Below the pieces are notes generated by a model. That model ran no database searches, was not told the origin of the DNA, and saw nothing but the letters and a program-made list of their open reading frames with translations. 33,431 nucleotides of DNA, from positions 54,421 to 87,851 of the forward strand of contig PMCP01000067.1 in NCBI GenBank assembly GCA_003155415.1. The letters are read 5' to 3'. A program made the position numbers and the translations under genes. This document shows positions 1 through 7,440 of the stretch, in pieces; the stretch's first letter is position 1, and every line of letters begins with the position of its first letter. Source of the DNA: Gammaproteobacteria bacterium (GTDB lineage: Bacteria > Pseudomonadota > Gammaproteobacteria > Steroidobacterales > Rariloculaceae).

Positions 1-81
1 GTGCGTCACGCGCCTGTCATGGACGCGGTGCAATGTTCCTTGCCGAGCGGACCCCGCTCGATCAACACGAGGAATCAAACG

Positions 82-1185
82 ATGTTCGATGCGACGCTTA
101 CGCGCAGTTGGTCCGTTGTGGCTGGCGCCTTGCTGTGTGCGGTTGGGATGTCCTCGGCGTTTGCCGATGATAGTCGCGATGGCGCTGACCGTGACTCCTA
201 TGCCATCGGCCTATGGGGAGACTTGCCTTACAACGACGTGCAGGCGACGACGGGCGTGCCGAATCTGATCGCTGACATGAACTCCCAACGCCTCGCATTC
301 ACCGTGCACGACGGGGACTTGAAGGCCGGCAGCGGCATCTCCGGCAGCTCGACACCAACGGTGTGCTCGGATGCGATGTACGACCAGGCGCTCGCTTACC
401 TGAGCGCTCTGAAGGCGCCGGCCATGTTCACGCCGGGTGATAACGACTGGACGGATTGCGACCGGCCGGCCAACGGCGGATTCTCGCCAATCGAACGATT
501 GAATCACGAGCGGTCGCTGTTCTTCGCGACACCGTACTCTCTTGGCCAACGGAAACTCCGCCAGGAAGTAGCGCCCGCGCCTTACGTCGAAAATCGCCGT
601 TGGAATTATGGCGGCGTGATGTATGTGACGCTGAATGTGCAAGGCTCGTGTAACAATCTCTGCGACACCGGGCCGGACCCGGCCGAGTTTGCGGCGCGCA
701 ACGTCGCCAACATTGCTTGGCTGCACGACTCGTTCGTCGCGGCGAAGAGCGCCGGCGCTGCGGGTGTCATGATCGTCGCGCAGGCCGATCCCGGTTTCGA
801 CCTCTCTGATGCGACACGCACCTCGACTCGCAATCCGCGCACACTCGTCGAGACTGACGGGTTGCCGGACGGCTTCGCCGATTATCTGCTCGCGTTGCGC
901 GCCGAGGTCATTGCGTTTCAGCGGCCTGTGGCCTACGTGCACGGTGACTCACATTACTTCCGCATCGATAGGCCGTTCCTGGATGCGGCCGGTCGTCGGC
1001 TCGAGAACTTTACGCGCGTTGAAACGTTCGGCGACAACGCCGCGAACGGCAACAACGACGCCCAGTGGCTCAAGGTGCTCGTGGATCCGCGCAGCCGCGA
1101 AGTGTTTGCTTACCAGGCGCAGATCGTGCCGGCGAATCGTGTCGCGGTGCCGGCCCCGCCGCCGCTCTCGCACGATCGCGACTAG
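82..1185 (+). CDS. Secreted metallophosphoesterase-like protein
   Basis: The open frame reaches back to base 1, but I choose the ATG at 82. An AGGAA Shine-Dalgarno lies about 9 bases upstream and the protein then begins with a typical Sec signal peptide ending near the AFA-DD junction. The 367-residue product carries calcineurin-like phosphoesterase landmarks in order: a first Asp in GLWGDLPYND, a second in VHDGDLKAG, then TPGDNDWTDC and a late VHGDSHYFR. In the classical family these are DxH, GDxxD, GNH[DE] and GHxH, so this is a divergent subfamily in which GNH has become GDN. Export implies a periplasmic hydrolase of a phosphate ester, but the substrate cannot be inferred. It is followed on the same strand by the pterin dehydratase after about 130 bases, with no evident functional link. 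The fold is a reasonable call and the activity is unproven. Confidence 0.75.
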   Translation: MFDATLTRSWSVVAGALLCAVGMSSAFADDSRDGADRDSYAIGLWGDLPYNDVQATTGVPNLIADMNSQRLAFTVHDGDLKAGSGISGSSTPTVCSDAMYDQALAYLSALKAPAMFTPGDNDWTDCDRPANGGFSPIERLNHERSLFFATPYSLGQRKLRQEVAPAPYVENRRWNYGGVMYVTLNVQGSCNNLCDTGPDPAEFAARNVANIAWLHDSFVAAKSAGAAGVMIVAQADPGFDLSDATRTSTRNPRTLVETDGLPDGFADYLLALRAEVIAFQRPVAYVHGDSHYFRIDRPFLDAAGRRLENFTRVETFGDNAANGNNDAQWLKVLVDPRSREVFAYQAQIVPANRVAVPAPPPLSHDRD

Positions 1186-1316
1186 CGTATCGGGCATCGT
1201 CGCTGCGGGCCACACCCCGCAGCGACGCCAGCCTCGAGACACGCCGCTCTAAGCCGGGCTGGCACACGGTGCTCACGGCGGGCATCATGCACCGATTGGG
1301 TTTTCGAGGTTCCGGC

Positions 1317-1655
1317 GTGGGGTTGGCTGATCAACAATGCGTGCCGTGTCGCGGCGGAGTGCTGCCGCTGCCGCGCGAGCGAATCAAGGCGTTGCTCGGC
1401 GAGTTGGGTAGCGGCTGGGCATTGAACGCCGCAGGCCACCTGCTACGGAGTTACGAGTTTCGAGATTTCGCCGGCGCGATCGAGTTCGCGAACCGCGTGG
1501 GCGCGATCGCGGAACAGCAGGGACACCACCCGGACCTGCACGTGGGCTGGGGCCGCTGCGGCGTCGAGATCTGGACCCACAAGATCGATGGCCTGACAGA
1601 CAGCGATTTCTACCTCGCCGCCAAGGCCGATCGAGCGTTCACAGAACCGCGCTAA
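1317..1655 (+). CDS. phhB: Pterin-4a-carbinolamine dehydratase
   Basis: This cytosolic enzyme dehydrates 4a-hydroxytetrahydropterin, recycling the pterin cofactor of aromatic amino acid hydroxylases. The sequence shows the family N-terminus LADQQCVPCRGG, a central FANRVGAIAEQQ helix and the signature GHHPDLHVGW, followed by EIWTHKIDGLTDSDFYLAAKAD. The paired histidines are the family's catalytic residues. I chose the GTG at 1317 because GAGG sits 7 bases before it and it places the conserved CVPCRGG block close to the N-terminus as usual, giving 112 residues. An ATG at 1287 would add ten residues but has a poor ribosome-binding site. No phenylalanine hydroxylase gene is in the window, so its partner must be elsewhere, or the protein serves as a general pterin dehydratase. 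Confidence 0.9.
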   Translation: MGLADQQCVPCRGGVLPLPRERIKALLGELGSGWALNAAGHLLRSYEFRDFAGAIEFANRVGAIAEQQGHHPDLHVGWGRCGVEIWTHKIDGLTDSDFYLAAKADRAFTEPR

Positions 1656-1713
1656 CACCCCGCTCAAAGCTTGCCGCAAGCCGGCCCAGAACTTCTACGA
1701 AATCAGCGCCTAG

Positions 1714-3321
1714 CTACGCGTAGGCGTAGATCGTGGCGAGAACGCCGAGCACCGACGCGAGGAACACGCTGTGCTTCACGGTGAAGCGGAACAGCTTACC
1801 TTCCTCGGAGCGTGCCATGCCCGTGGCTGCGACGGCCACCGCGATGCTCGTCAGGCTGATCATCTTGCCCATGACGCCACCGGCCGAGTTCGATGCTGCC
1901 ATCATCGACGGATCGAGCCCCAGGCTCTTCGCCGTCACGACCTGCAGGTTGCCGAACAACGCGTTGGCCGACGTATCGCTGCCCGTCAGGAATACGCCGA
2001 GCCAGCCCAGCATGGCGCTGAAGTACGGGAACAGCGCACCCGTTTTCGCAAACGCTTCACCCAGCGTGACCGTGGCGCCGCTGTAGTTCATGACGTACGC
2101 GAGGCCCAGGACCATCGCAATCGTCGCGAGTGAGAACGCGAGCTGCTTGAGCACCTTGCCGAGGATGCCGAAGTACATGCCGATCGGAACGCGCAAAACA
2201 ATAGCCGACGCGACGGTGGCGAGCGCGCACGCGCTGCCCGCGGCCGCCAGCCAGTTGAACGTGAAGCGCGCGGCGTACGGCGAGGGCGCCGCGACGATTG
2301 GTGCGACGCGCGTGATCTGATTGTGCAGGCCCGGCCAGTCGAACACGATGTTCGTCGTCTCGAGCATGGCCTTCGTGACCGGGTATCCCCAAATCAGCAC
2401 GAAGATCACGAGGAATAGATACGGTGACCACGCGAGCAGCGTGGGGCTGAAGCCGTGCGACTTGGGTGTGAGGGTGGCCTGGTGCTCGCCTTCGAGCACG
2501 AAGTTATCTTTCGGCTGCCAGAATTTGAATAGCACCACGAGGCCGACGATGGCGGCGATCGCGGCCATGATGTCCACGAGCTGCGGCCCGACGAAGTTCG
2601 AGATCGTGAACTGCACGGAAGCGAAGCACACGCCGCACACGATCGCGGCCGGCAACACACCCTTCAACCCGCGGAAGCCGCCCATCACGAGAACCAGATA
2701 CGCAGGAATGAACAGCGAAATGGGCGCGCAGAGCCGGCCCACCCATGTGCTCAGCTCGAGCTCCGGGATGCCGGTAGTGCCGGCCAAGGTGACGACCGGC
2801 ACGCCGATCGAACCGAATGCCACCGGCGCCGTGTTCGCGAGCAGGCAGATGCCGGCCGCGAAGAATGGCGAGAAGCCCAAGCCGGCGAGCATCGCGGCAG
2901 CGACGGCTACCGGTGTGCCGAATCCGGCCGCGCCTTCGATGAACGCACCGAACGCGAAGGCGATCAGCATGGCCTGCAGGCGCCGATCGGACGTGAGGCC
3001 GCCGATCGAGTCCTTGATGATTTCGAACTTGCCGGTCTCGAGCGTTACCCGATACAGCACGACGGCCCAGTAGACGATCCAGCCGATCGGCAGCAAGCCG
3101 AACGCGGCGCCGTTGCCGGCCGAGCTCACCGCAAGGTTGGCCGGCATGCCGTAGATGCCGATGGCCACAAACAGTGCCGCGACGAGGCCTGCGAGCGCCG
3201 CGATCCACGCCGGCTTACGCAGGATGCCGATCAAGAGCAGCAGCACGAAGATCGGAATCGCCGCAGCCACCGTCGACAGGGCCAGGCTATCCGCGACAGG
3301 CACGTAATTCTGTTGCCACAT
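1714..3321 (-). CDS. lldP: L-lactate permease (LctP family)
   Basis: This is an inner-membrane secondary transporter of the LctP family, whose characterised members import L-lactate, D-lactate or glycolate with protons. The 535-residue protein is almost entirely hydrophobic helices. It matches the Escherichia coli permease from the first residues (MWQQNY) and keeps the blocks FGAFIEGAAGFGTPVA (about residues 123-138) and LLANTAPVAFGSIGVPV. The C-terminal part has the usual GSDTSANALFGNLQ motif. Length is slightly shorter than E. coli LldP. No lactate dehydrogenase (lldD, dld or lldEFG) is adjacent. Instead it is preceded, 17 bases away, by a small one-pass membrane protein, suggesting co-transcription. 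The true substrate may be another 2-hydroxy or short carboxylate. It is convergent with the pterin dehydratase gene. Confidence 0.93.
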   Translation of the reverse strand: MWQQNYVPVADSLALSTVAAAIPIFVLLLLIGILRKPAWIAALAGLVAALFVAIGIYGMPANLAVSSAGNGAAFGLLPIGWIVYWAVVLYRVTLETGKFEIIKDSIGGLTSDRRLQAMLIAFAFGAFIEGAAGFGTPVAVAAAMLAGLGFSPFFAAGICLLANTAPVAFGSIGVPVVTLAGTTGIPELELSTWVGRLCAPISLFIPAYLVLVMGGFRGLKGVLPAAIVCGVCFASVQFTISNFVGPQLVDIMAAIAAIVGLVVLFKFWQPKDNFVLEGEHQATLTPKSHGFSPTLLAWSPYLFLVIFVLIWGYPVTKAMLETTNIVFDWPGLHNQITRVAPIVAAPSPYAARFTFNWLAAAGSACALATVASAIVLRVPIGMYFGILGKVLKQLAFSLATIAMVLGLAYVMNYSGATVTLGEAFAKTGALFPYFSAMLGWLGVFLTGSDTSANALFGNLQVVTAKSLGLDPSMMAASNSAGGVMGKMISLTSIAVAVAATGMARSEEGKLFRFTVKHSVFLASVLGVLATIYAYA

Positions 3322-3338
3322 GAGGTCAGTTCTCTCGT

Positions 3339-3977
3339 TTAGTGGATTCCGTAGTCTTTGGTGTCGTCGAAGTAGCCGGTCAGGTTCAGTGTGACCGTGA
3401 CGGAGTTGTTGCTGACGTTCTTCCAGAACCAGCCGTGCTCACCACCGAAGGGTGCGACCAACGACCCGTCGCCGCCAGTCGCTTCCTGGTCCTCGCGATA
3501 GCGCACGAACGCGTCGCCCCCGACGGCGGGGTCGTGGCCGTGGAAGTCGCTGTACACTGTGCCGCCTTCGGCATGCCAGCTGTACAGCATGACCTTGGCC
3601 TCGCGCATGATGGCCTTGATCTCGGTTTCTTGATCGATGCCGAGCGTCAAGGTGACGGTCGCAGACTTCGGTGCCGCGGGTTCGTCCTGGTGCACGGCCG
3701 GATTCGGCAGCGGCGTGGGCTGACCGGGCTCCGGGATCGCGACTTCGCGAACGTGCTCGTTGCCGCCGATCACGTCTTTGACTGTGATCGACCGTACGGG
3801 CTGGTGCAGCTCGGTAAGGCCTAGCAGGCGGCCCACGCCCGTCGGATCGATGCCATATTCGGCCGGCAGCACCGCCGCTACGAGCACGACGGCAGCCACC
3901 GCGAGTGCGGCGATGACGCTGAGCGCAAGGCGCTTGCCGGACGGCGCTTGCCAGTCCGGTGACGGTTCCGTAGCCAA
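3339..3977 (-). CDS. One-pass membrane-anchored protein of unknown function
   Basis: I do not recognise a characterised family. The 212-residue protein has a short cytoplasmic N-terminus, a single transmembrane helix at about residues 17-40 (ALSVIAALAVAAVVLVAAVL), a proline-rich linker around residues 82-103 and a C-terminal extracytoplasmic domain of about 110 residues. That domain contains YSWHAEGGTVYSDFHGH and HGWFWKNVSNNSVTVTLNL, and looks like a compact beta-rich domain with conserved His and Trp. The start is a TTG at 3977, supported by GGGGGAA five bases upstream; no better ATG precedes the helix. It lies between the esterase and the lactate permease, 17 bases from the latter. A permease accessory or envelope sensor is conceivable from position alone. 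The gene is confident and its function is unknown. Confidence 0.8.
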   Translation of the reverse strand: MATEPSPDWQAPSGKRLALSVIAALAVAAVVLVAAVLPAEYGIDPTGVGRLLGLTELHQPVRSITVKDVIGGNEHVREVAIPEPGQPTPLPNPAVHQDEPAAPKSATVTLTLGIDQETEIKAIMREAKVMLYSWHAEGGTVYSDFHGHDPAVGGDAFVRYREDQEATGGDGSLVAPFGGEHGWFWKNVSNNSVTVTLNLTGYFDDTKDYGIH

Positions 3978-4016
3978 CGATTCCCCCGAGCCCCTTCTTC
4001 TTTTTTTAAGTCTACC

Positions 4017-5123
4017 TCACTCGAAAGCGAGGTGCGCCGAGAAGAACGGCAGCACCTTGCTGGCGAGGCGCTCATCGATACGATTCACGTGATTGCCGCT
4101 GTAGGTCTCGGCCGCGTGCGCGACGCCGTAGCTTACGAGGATCTGATCGAGCGTGCGCACGGTGCTCTCGATCGGCTGATCGTTGTCGCCGGCGTCGACC
4201 GCGATGGCCGCGTACTTGCGCAGGTTCGGGATGTACTGATGCACCATCGTGAGGGGCGCGTTGGCGGCCCAGCGTGCGACGACATCGGGCGCGATATTGC
4301 CGTCGGCTAGTGGCAGGTCGATATACAGCGGCGGCTTCTTCGGGTTCGCCGACCATGCGGCAGCCGAGGCGAGCATCGCTTTCGTGCCGAAGTCGGCTGG
4401 CGCGAGCGCCGCGATATCGGCGTCCGTCTTCACCTTCATTGCGCCAGCGAATTGCTGAGCCGACGGGTTCAGATTCGCGGCCATGCAGCATGGGCTCAAC
4501 GCGTACAGGCTCGAGAATACATCGGGGTACTTCATGCCGATGCGAATCGTGCCATAGCCGCCCATCGAGTGCCCCGCGAGGCCACGGCTCGTACGCTTTG
4601 CGAGCGTGCGGTAGTGGCTGTCGACGTAAGCCACTAGATCCTTCGCGACGAACGCTTCCCAGTCGCCCGTCGCAGCCGAGTTCGAGTACATGCTGCCGGC
4701 GAACTTCGTGAAAGCGTTCGGCATGACGATGATGACCTCGCGCGCGCCGGCGGCGTTCGCCCGGTCGGTGGCGCCCGGCACGTTGACGAAGTGCGCGCCG
4801 CTGAAGCCGAACCAGTTGGCGTCGGAGTCCGTAAAGCCGTGCAGCAGGTAGAGTACGGGATAGCGCCGCTGCGGTTGCGCCGCGTAGCTCGGCGGCAAAT
4901 AGACGGACACCAGCCGGTCCGGCGAGTCGCCGGATAAATTACCGACCAGCGCATCGCCGTGCACGGTGACGCGTTCGAGCTTGCCCGCGAGCTTCTCGGG
5001 CGGCTTGATCGTGGCGAACGACGGCGCCGCCGGGGTGGCGGGGCCGGCGGCGTTTTGCGCCATCGCGGTGAACGACAGGGCAGAGGCGAATACGACTAGC
5101 GGCAGGGCGCGTAAGGATTTCAT
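4017..5123 (-). CDS. Secreted alpha/beta-hydrolase, esterase D / putative esterase family
   Basis: This 368-residue exported serine esterase resembles the feruloyl esterase, S-formylglutathione hydrolase and antigen-85 group. A Sec signal peptide (MKSLRALPLVVFASALSFTAMAQ) precedes the domain. YPVLYLLHGFTDSD around residues 88-101 supplies the oxyanion HG. The nucleophile elbow GHSMGGYG places the catalytic serine near residue 186. Asp in VDAGDND near 310-313 and His in GNHVNR near 345 are likely completers of the triad. The ATG has GAGGGC upstream, located in the 7-base gap after the third SnoaL-like gene, so the four genes are probably one transcript. An enzyme acting on a periplasmic ester is a sound reading. 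The substrate is unknown; a feruloyl or xylan ester role is not shown by the sequence. Confidence 0.88.
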   Translation of the reverse strand: MKSLRALPLVVFASALSFTAMAQNAAGPATPAAPSFATIKPPEKLAGKLERVTVHGDALVGNLSGDSPDRLVSVYLPPSYAAQPQRRYPVLYLLHGFTDSDANWFGFSGAHFVNVPGATDRANAAGAREVIIVMPNAFTKFAGSMYSNSAATGDWEAFVAKDLVAYVDSHYRTLAKRTSRGLAGHSMGGYGTIRIGMKYPDVFSSLYALSPCCMAANLNPSAQQFAGAMKVKTDADIAALAPADFGTKAMLASAAAWSANPKKPPLYIDLPLADGNIAPDVVARWAANAPLTMVHQYIPNLRKYAAIAVDAGDNDQPIESTVRTLDQILVSYGVAHAAETYSGNHVNRIDERLASKVLPFFSAHLAFE

Positions 5124-5130
5124 CGTGCCC

Positions 5131-5892
5131 TCATTTCGGCTGCGTATCGTGCCACGTGGGGTCGGCGTAATGATCCGCGCGGCCGGACACCGGGTTCTTG
5201 TAGTGGAACGGGGGCGCGTATGCGGCGGGGTACGGATCGTACGGTACCGACTGCGGCCGATCCGGCGGCAGGCGGGCGTAGGGCGCGAATATGGCGGACG
5301 CTTTCTTCGCCCAGCCGTCTTCGTAGTTCGTGTAGAACGTCTGGTAGCCGTGCAGGTAGTCGAGCTTCCAGATGCCGTCCTGCTTCACGAACACGTTCTC
5401 GTAGATGCCGTCACCCCACTGCGCGTTGGTGTTCATGATGCCGAACATCACGAATAGCCGCGATCGTGCATACGCGGTTTTGCCATCGGGTGCGATGTCG
5501 ATGATCGGTTGCAGGTGCATGTGATTGAACAGCGAACCGTCGCGCGGGCCGACGTTGCCCGGCGTGAGGTTGCGCATGTACTCGCGCACGCGGTCTTGGC
5601 CGATGTAGACGCCGCGACCGAGGATCTCGACGACGCCGTTCGGTGCGAAGAGGTCAGCCACGTCGTCGTGGCGCGACTTATCGACGTAATGGCCATAGAT
5701 GCCGGCCAGATTCTCGAGGTCGTCGATGTCCTTGAGGCGCTGGACCTCGGCCTTGGCCGCTGCAACAGCGGTTTCGAGCTCGGCGATGGCTGCTTTCGTC
5801 TCCGCGTCGTTGCGTGACGAGGAGCAGGCGGCACAGGCGAGCGCAGCCGTGAGAAGAATGGCGGCGGTGCGGAACGGTTGCGTGGTGGTCAT
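5131..5892 (-). CDS. SnoaL-like (NTF2 fold) lipoprotein, copy 3 of a tandem array
   Basis: This 253-residue exported protein has a hydrophobic leader and a lipobox-like cluster (LACAAC, cysteines 20 and 23), so it is probably membrane-anchored in the periplasm. Residues 30-55 are an Ala/Glu-rich probable coiled coil. From residue 55 it has the SnoaL-like signature DIDDLENLAGIYGHYVDK, then DDVADLFAPNGVVEI and GVYIGQDRVREYM. The C-terminus contains PDRPQSVPYDPYP and PPFHYKNPVSGRAD. It shares this plan throughout with the next two genes upstream, so it is a duplicate. SnoaL-like proteins include polyketide cyclases, ketosteroid-isomerase relatives and dehydratases, but exported, coiled-coil-tethered members are uncharacterised as far as I know. 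It ends 7 bases before the esterase. Catalysis is not demonstrable from the sequence. Confidence 0.85.
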   Translation of the reverse strand: MTTTQPFRTAAILLTAALACAACSSSRNDAETKAAIAELETAVAAAKAEVQRLKDIDDLENLAGIYGHYVDKSRHDDVADLFAPNGVVEILGRGVYIGQDRVREYMRNLTPGNVGPRDGSLFNHMHLQPIIDIAPDGKTAYARSRLFVMFGIMNTNAQWGDGIYENVFVKQDGIWKLDYLHGYQTFYTNYEDGWAKKASAIFAPYARLPPDRPQSVPYDPYPAAYAPPFHYKNPVSGRADHYADPTWHDTQPK

Positions 5893-5903
5893 CGCAGCGC
5901 TCC

Positions 5904-6629
5904 TTACTGCCCGCTCACGGGGTTCTTGTAGTGAAACGGTGGCACGAAGACGCCGGGGTAGGGCTCGTAGCTCTCGCTTTGCGGGCGATCGGGCATGACG
6001 CCCTTGCCGAGCGCGTACTCATCGATCGCCTTCTTGTCCGCGTTCAGCCAGCCGCCCTCGTAGGGAGCGATGAAGTTCGCGTACCAGTGCAGCTTGCTGA
6101 TCTTCCAGACGCCGCCTTGTTTCAGGTACTCGTTCTCGTACACGCCTTCGCCCCAGTTGCCACCGGAGCCCGAGCCTGCCACGCCCGTCATCAGCATCAA
6201 ACGCCAGCGGCCTTTCGCCGACTGACCATCGGATGCGACCGTGACGATCGGCTGTTCCTCGAAATGGTCGTTCAGCACGCCGGGCAAGGGGCCCTGCTTG
6301 CCGCCGCTCAAGGAGAGCAGGTACTTGCGGATGCTGTCCTTACCGACATACACGCCGCTGGGTCCAATCTCGAGCGTGCCGCCGTCGGCGAACAGATCGA
6401 CGACCTCGTCCCACAGCATCTTGTCGGTGTAGTAGCCGTAGCTGCCCTGCAGGTTTTCGATTCGATTGATGTCGTCGACGCGCGTGGTACGTGTCGTGAC
6501 GTTCGCGAGCCGCGTGCGCAGCGCCGCGACACGCGCGGTGGAATCGCTGGCCGATTGCCCGAGCACGAGCGCCGCGAACGACGCGAGCGCGGCGGTGATT
6601 CCGAGGCAGGCGAAATGCTTACTGCGCAT
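5904..6629 (-). CDS. SnoaL-like (NTF2 fold) exported protein, copy 2 of a tandem array
   Basis: The frame opens at 6647, but I use the ATG at 6629. This gives a clean signal peptide (MRSKHFACLGITAALASFAALVLGQ) and an 11-base overlap with the end of the upstream paralogue. The 241-residue protein has a short predicted helix, then DDINRIENLQGSYGYYTDK, WDEVVDLFADGGTLEIG and GVYVGKDSIRKYL. A glycine-rich insertion (GVAGSGSGGNWGEG) follows, and the ending is PDRPQSESYEPYPGVFVPPFHYKNPVSGQ. The conserved tail shared with its neighbours suggests a common structural or docking element outside the NTF2 core. Unlike the following copy it has no lipobox, so it is probably a soluble periplasmic protein. 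Overlap and spacing indicate translational coupling with both flanking copies. Confidence 0.84.
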   Translation of the reverse strand: MRSKHFACLGITAALASFAALVLGQSASDSTARVAALRTRLANVTTRTTRVDDINRIENLQGSYGYYTDKMLWDEVVDLFADGGTLEIGPSGVYVGKDSIRKYLLSLSGGKQGPLPGVLNDHFEEQPIVTVASDGQSAKGRWRLMLMTGVAGSGSGGNWGEGVYENEYLKQGGVWKISKLHWYANFIAPYEGGWLNADKKAIDEYALGKGVMPDRPQSESYEPYPGVFVPPFHYKNPVSGQ

Positions 6630-7362
6630 TGCAAACCCCGGGCTCACAGCGACCAGACACGGGGTTCTTGTAGTGGTACGGCACCTGGTACGACGACGGA
6701 TACGACTTGTAGACCTCGGTCGGCGGTCGGTCCGGCGGGAAGTCCGCGTACGGTTCCGCCATGGGTTGAGGCGCTTTGTGCCACCCCGGTGAATAGGGTG
6801 CAGTGAACGTCTGGTACCAGTGCACCTTGCTGAACTTCCAGATGCCGTTTTCTTTGATGTACTCGTTCTCGTAGGGGCCTTCGGCCCACGTGGCGCTCTT
6901 GCCGTACTCGCCGAGCTCGATCAGCGCGCGCCAGCGGCCTTTGGCCGTGCGGCCGTCGTCGGCCACGTGCACCACGCCTTGCAGAATGATGTGGTTGTGC
7001 AGCTGGCCGGGTTTCATTTCGCCGCCCATGACGCGGTCGTAGAACTCGCCGATCCGGGCTTTGCCGACGTAGACGCCGAGGCCACCGAGCTCTGCCGACG
7101 TGGCGGGATCGTCCGCGAATAGCGTGCCGATCTCGCGGCTGAGTTTCTTGTCGACGTAATAGCCGTACGCGCGCTGCAGGCGTTTGATCGCCTTCGTGTC
7201 CTCGATCCGTCCGATCTGGGCCTCGAGCTGGCCGAGCTCGGTTTCGAGCGCCGCCATGCGCGCGGCGGGGTCAGCGGACGATTGGGCGCGGCTCGCGCCG
7301 ATCAGCAATACGGCAACCAACGCGGCGACGCAGGCCGCGCCGACGGTCTCGGTCAAGGACAT
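6619..7362 (-). CDS. SnoaL-like (NTF2 fold) exported protein, copy 1 of a tandem array
   Basis: First of three consecutive paralogues; 247 residues. A signal peptide (MSLTETVGAACVAALVAVLLIGASRAQ) precedes a heptad-like helix (AALETELGQLEAQIGRIEDTK). The NTF2-type core follows: AIKRLQRAYGYYVDKK, REIGTLFADDPATSAELGGLGVYVGKARIGEFY, HNHIILQGVVHVADDGRTAKGRWRAL. The tail PDRPPTEVYKSYPSSYQVPYHYKNPVSG matches its siblings. A small periplasmic binding or lyase function is a family-level guess only. The gene lies 78 bases downstream of the desaturase, on the same strand, so the array may be read from the desaturase promoter or from its own promoter in that gap. Its final codons overlap the start of the second copy by 11 bases. 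Confidence 0.85.
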   Translation of the reverse strand: MSLTETVGAACVAALVAVLLIGASRAQSSADPAARMAALETELGQLEAQIGRIEDTKAIKRLQRAYGYYVDKKLSREIGTLFADDPATSAELGGLGVYVGKARIGEFYDRVMGGEMKPGQLHNHIILQGVVHVADDGRTAKGRWRALIELGEYGKSATWAEGPYENEYIKENGIWKFSKVHWYQTFTAPYSPGWHKAPQPMAEPYADFPPDRPPTEVYKSYPSSYQVPYHYKNPVSGRCEPGVCNAQ

Positions 7363-7440
7363 CGCACTCCCCCTCGAATTCTTCGTCGCCGACGAGCGTT
7401 TGCGGCTCGACGGCGCCAGCGCGCTGCGCGCGCCGTCTCT

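Noticed and set aside
211-942. Long minus-strand frame opposite the phosphoesterase
   Set aside because: Composition (Arg/His-rich, no motifs) and full overlap with a gene with clear motifs mark it as a GC-rich shadow.
1669-1684. GCTTG/CAAGC hairpin between phhB and lldP as a bidirectional terminator
   Set aside because: Only a 5-bp stem with a 3-base loop and no U-tract on either strand.
3990-4016. T-rich run as a terminator after the esterase gene
   Set aside because: On the esterase strand it is an A-rich run with no hairpin before it, so it does not resemble an intrinsic terminator.
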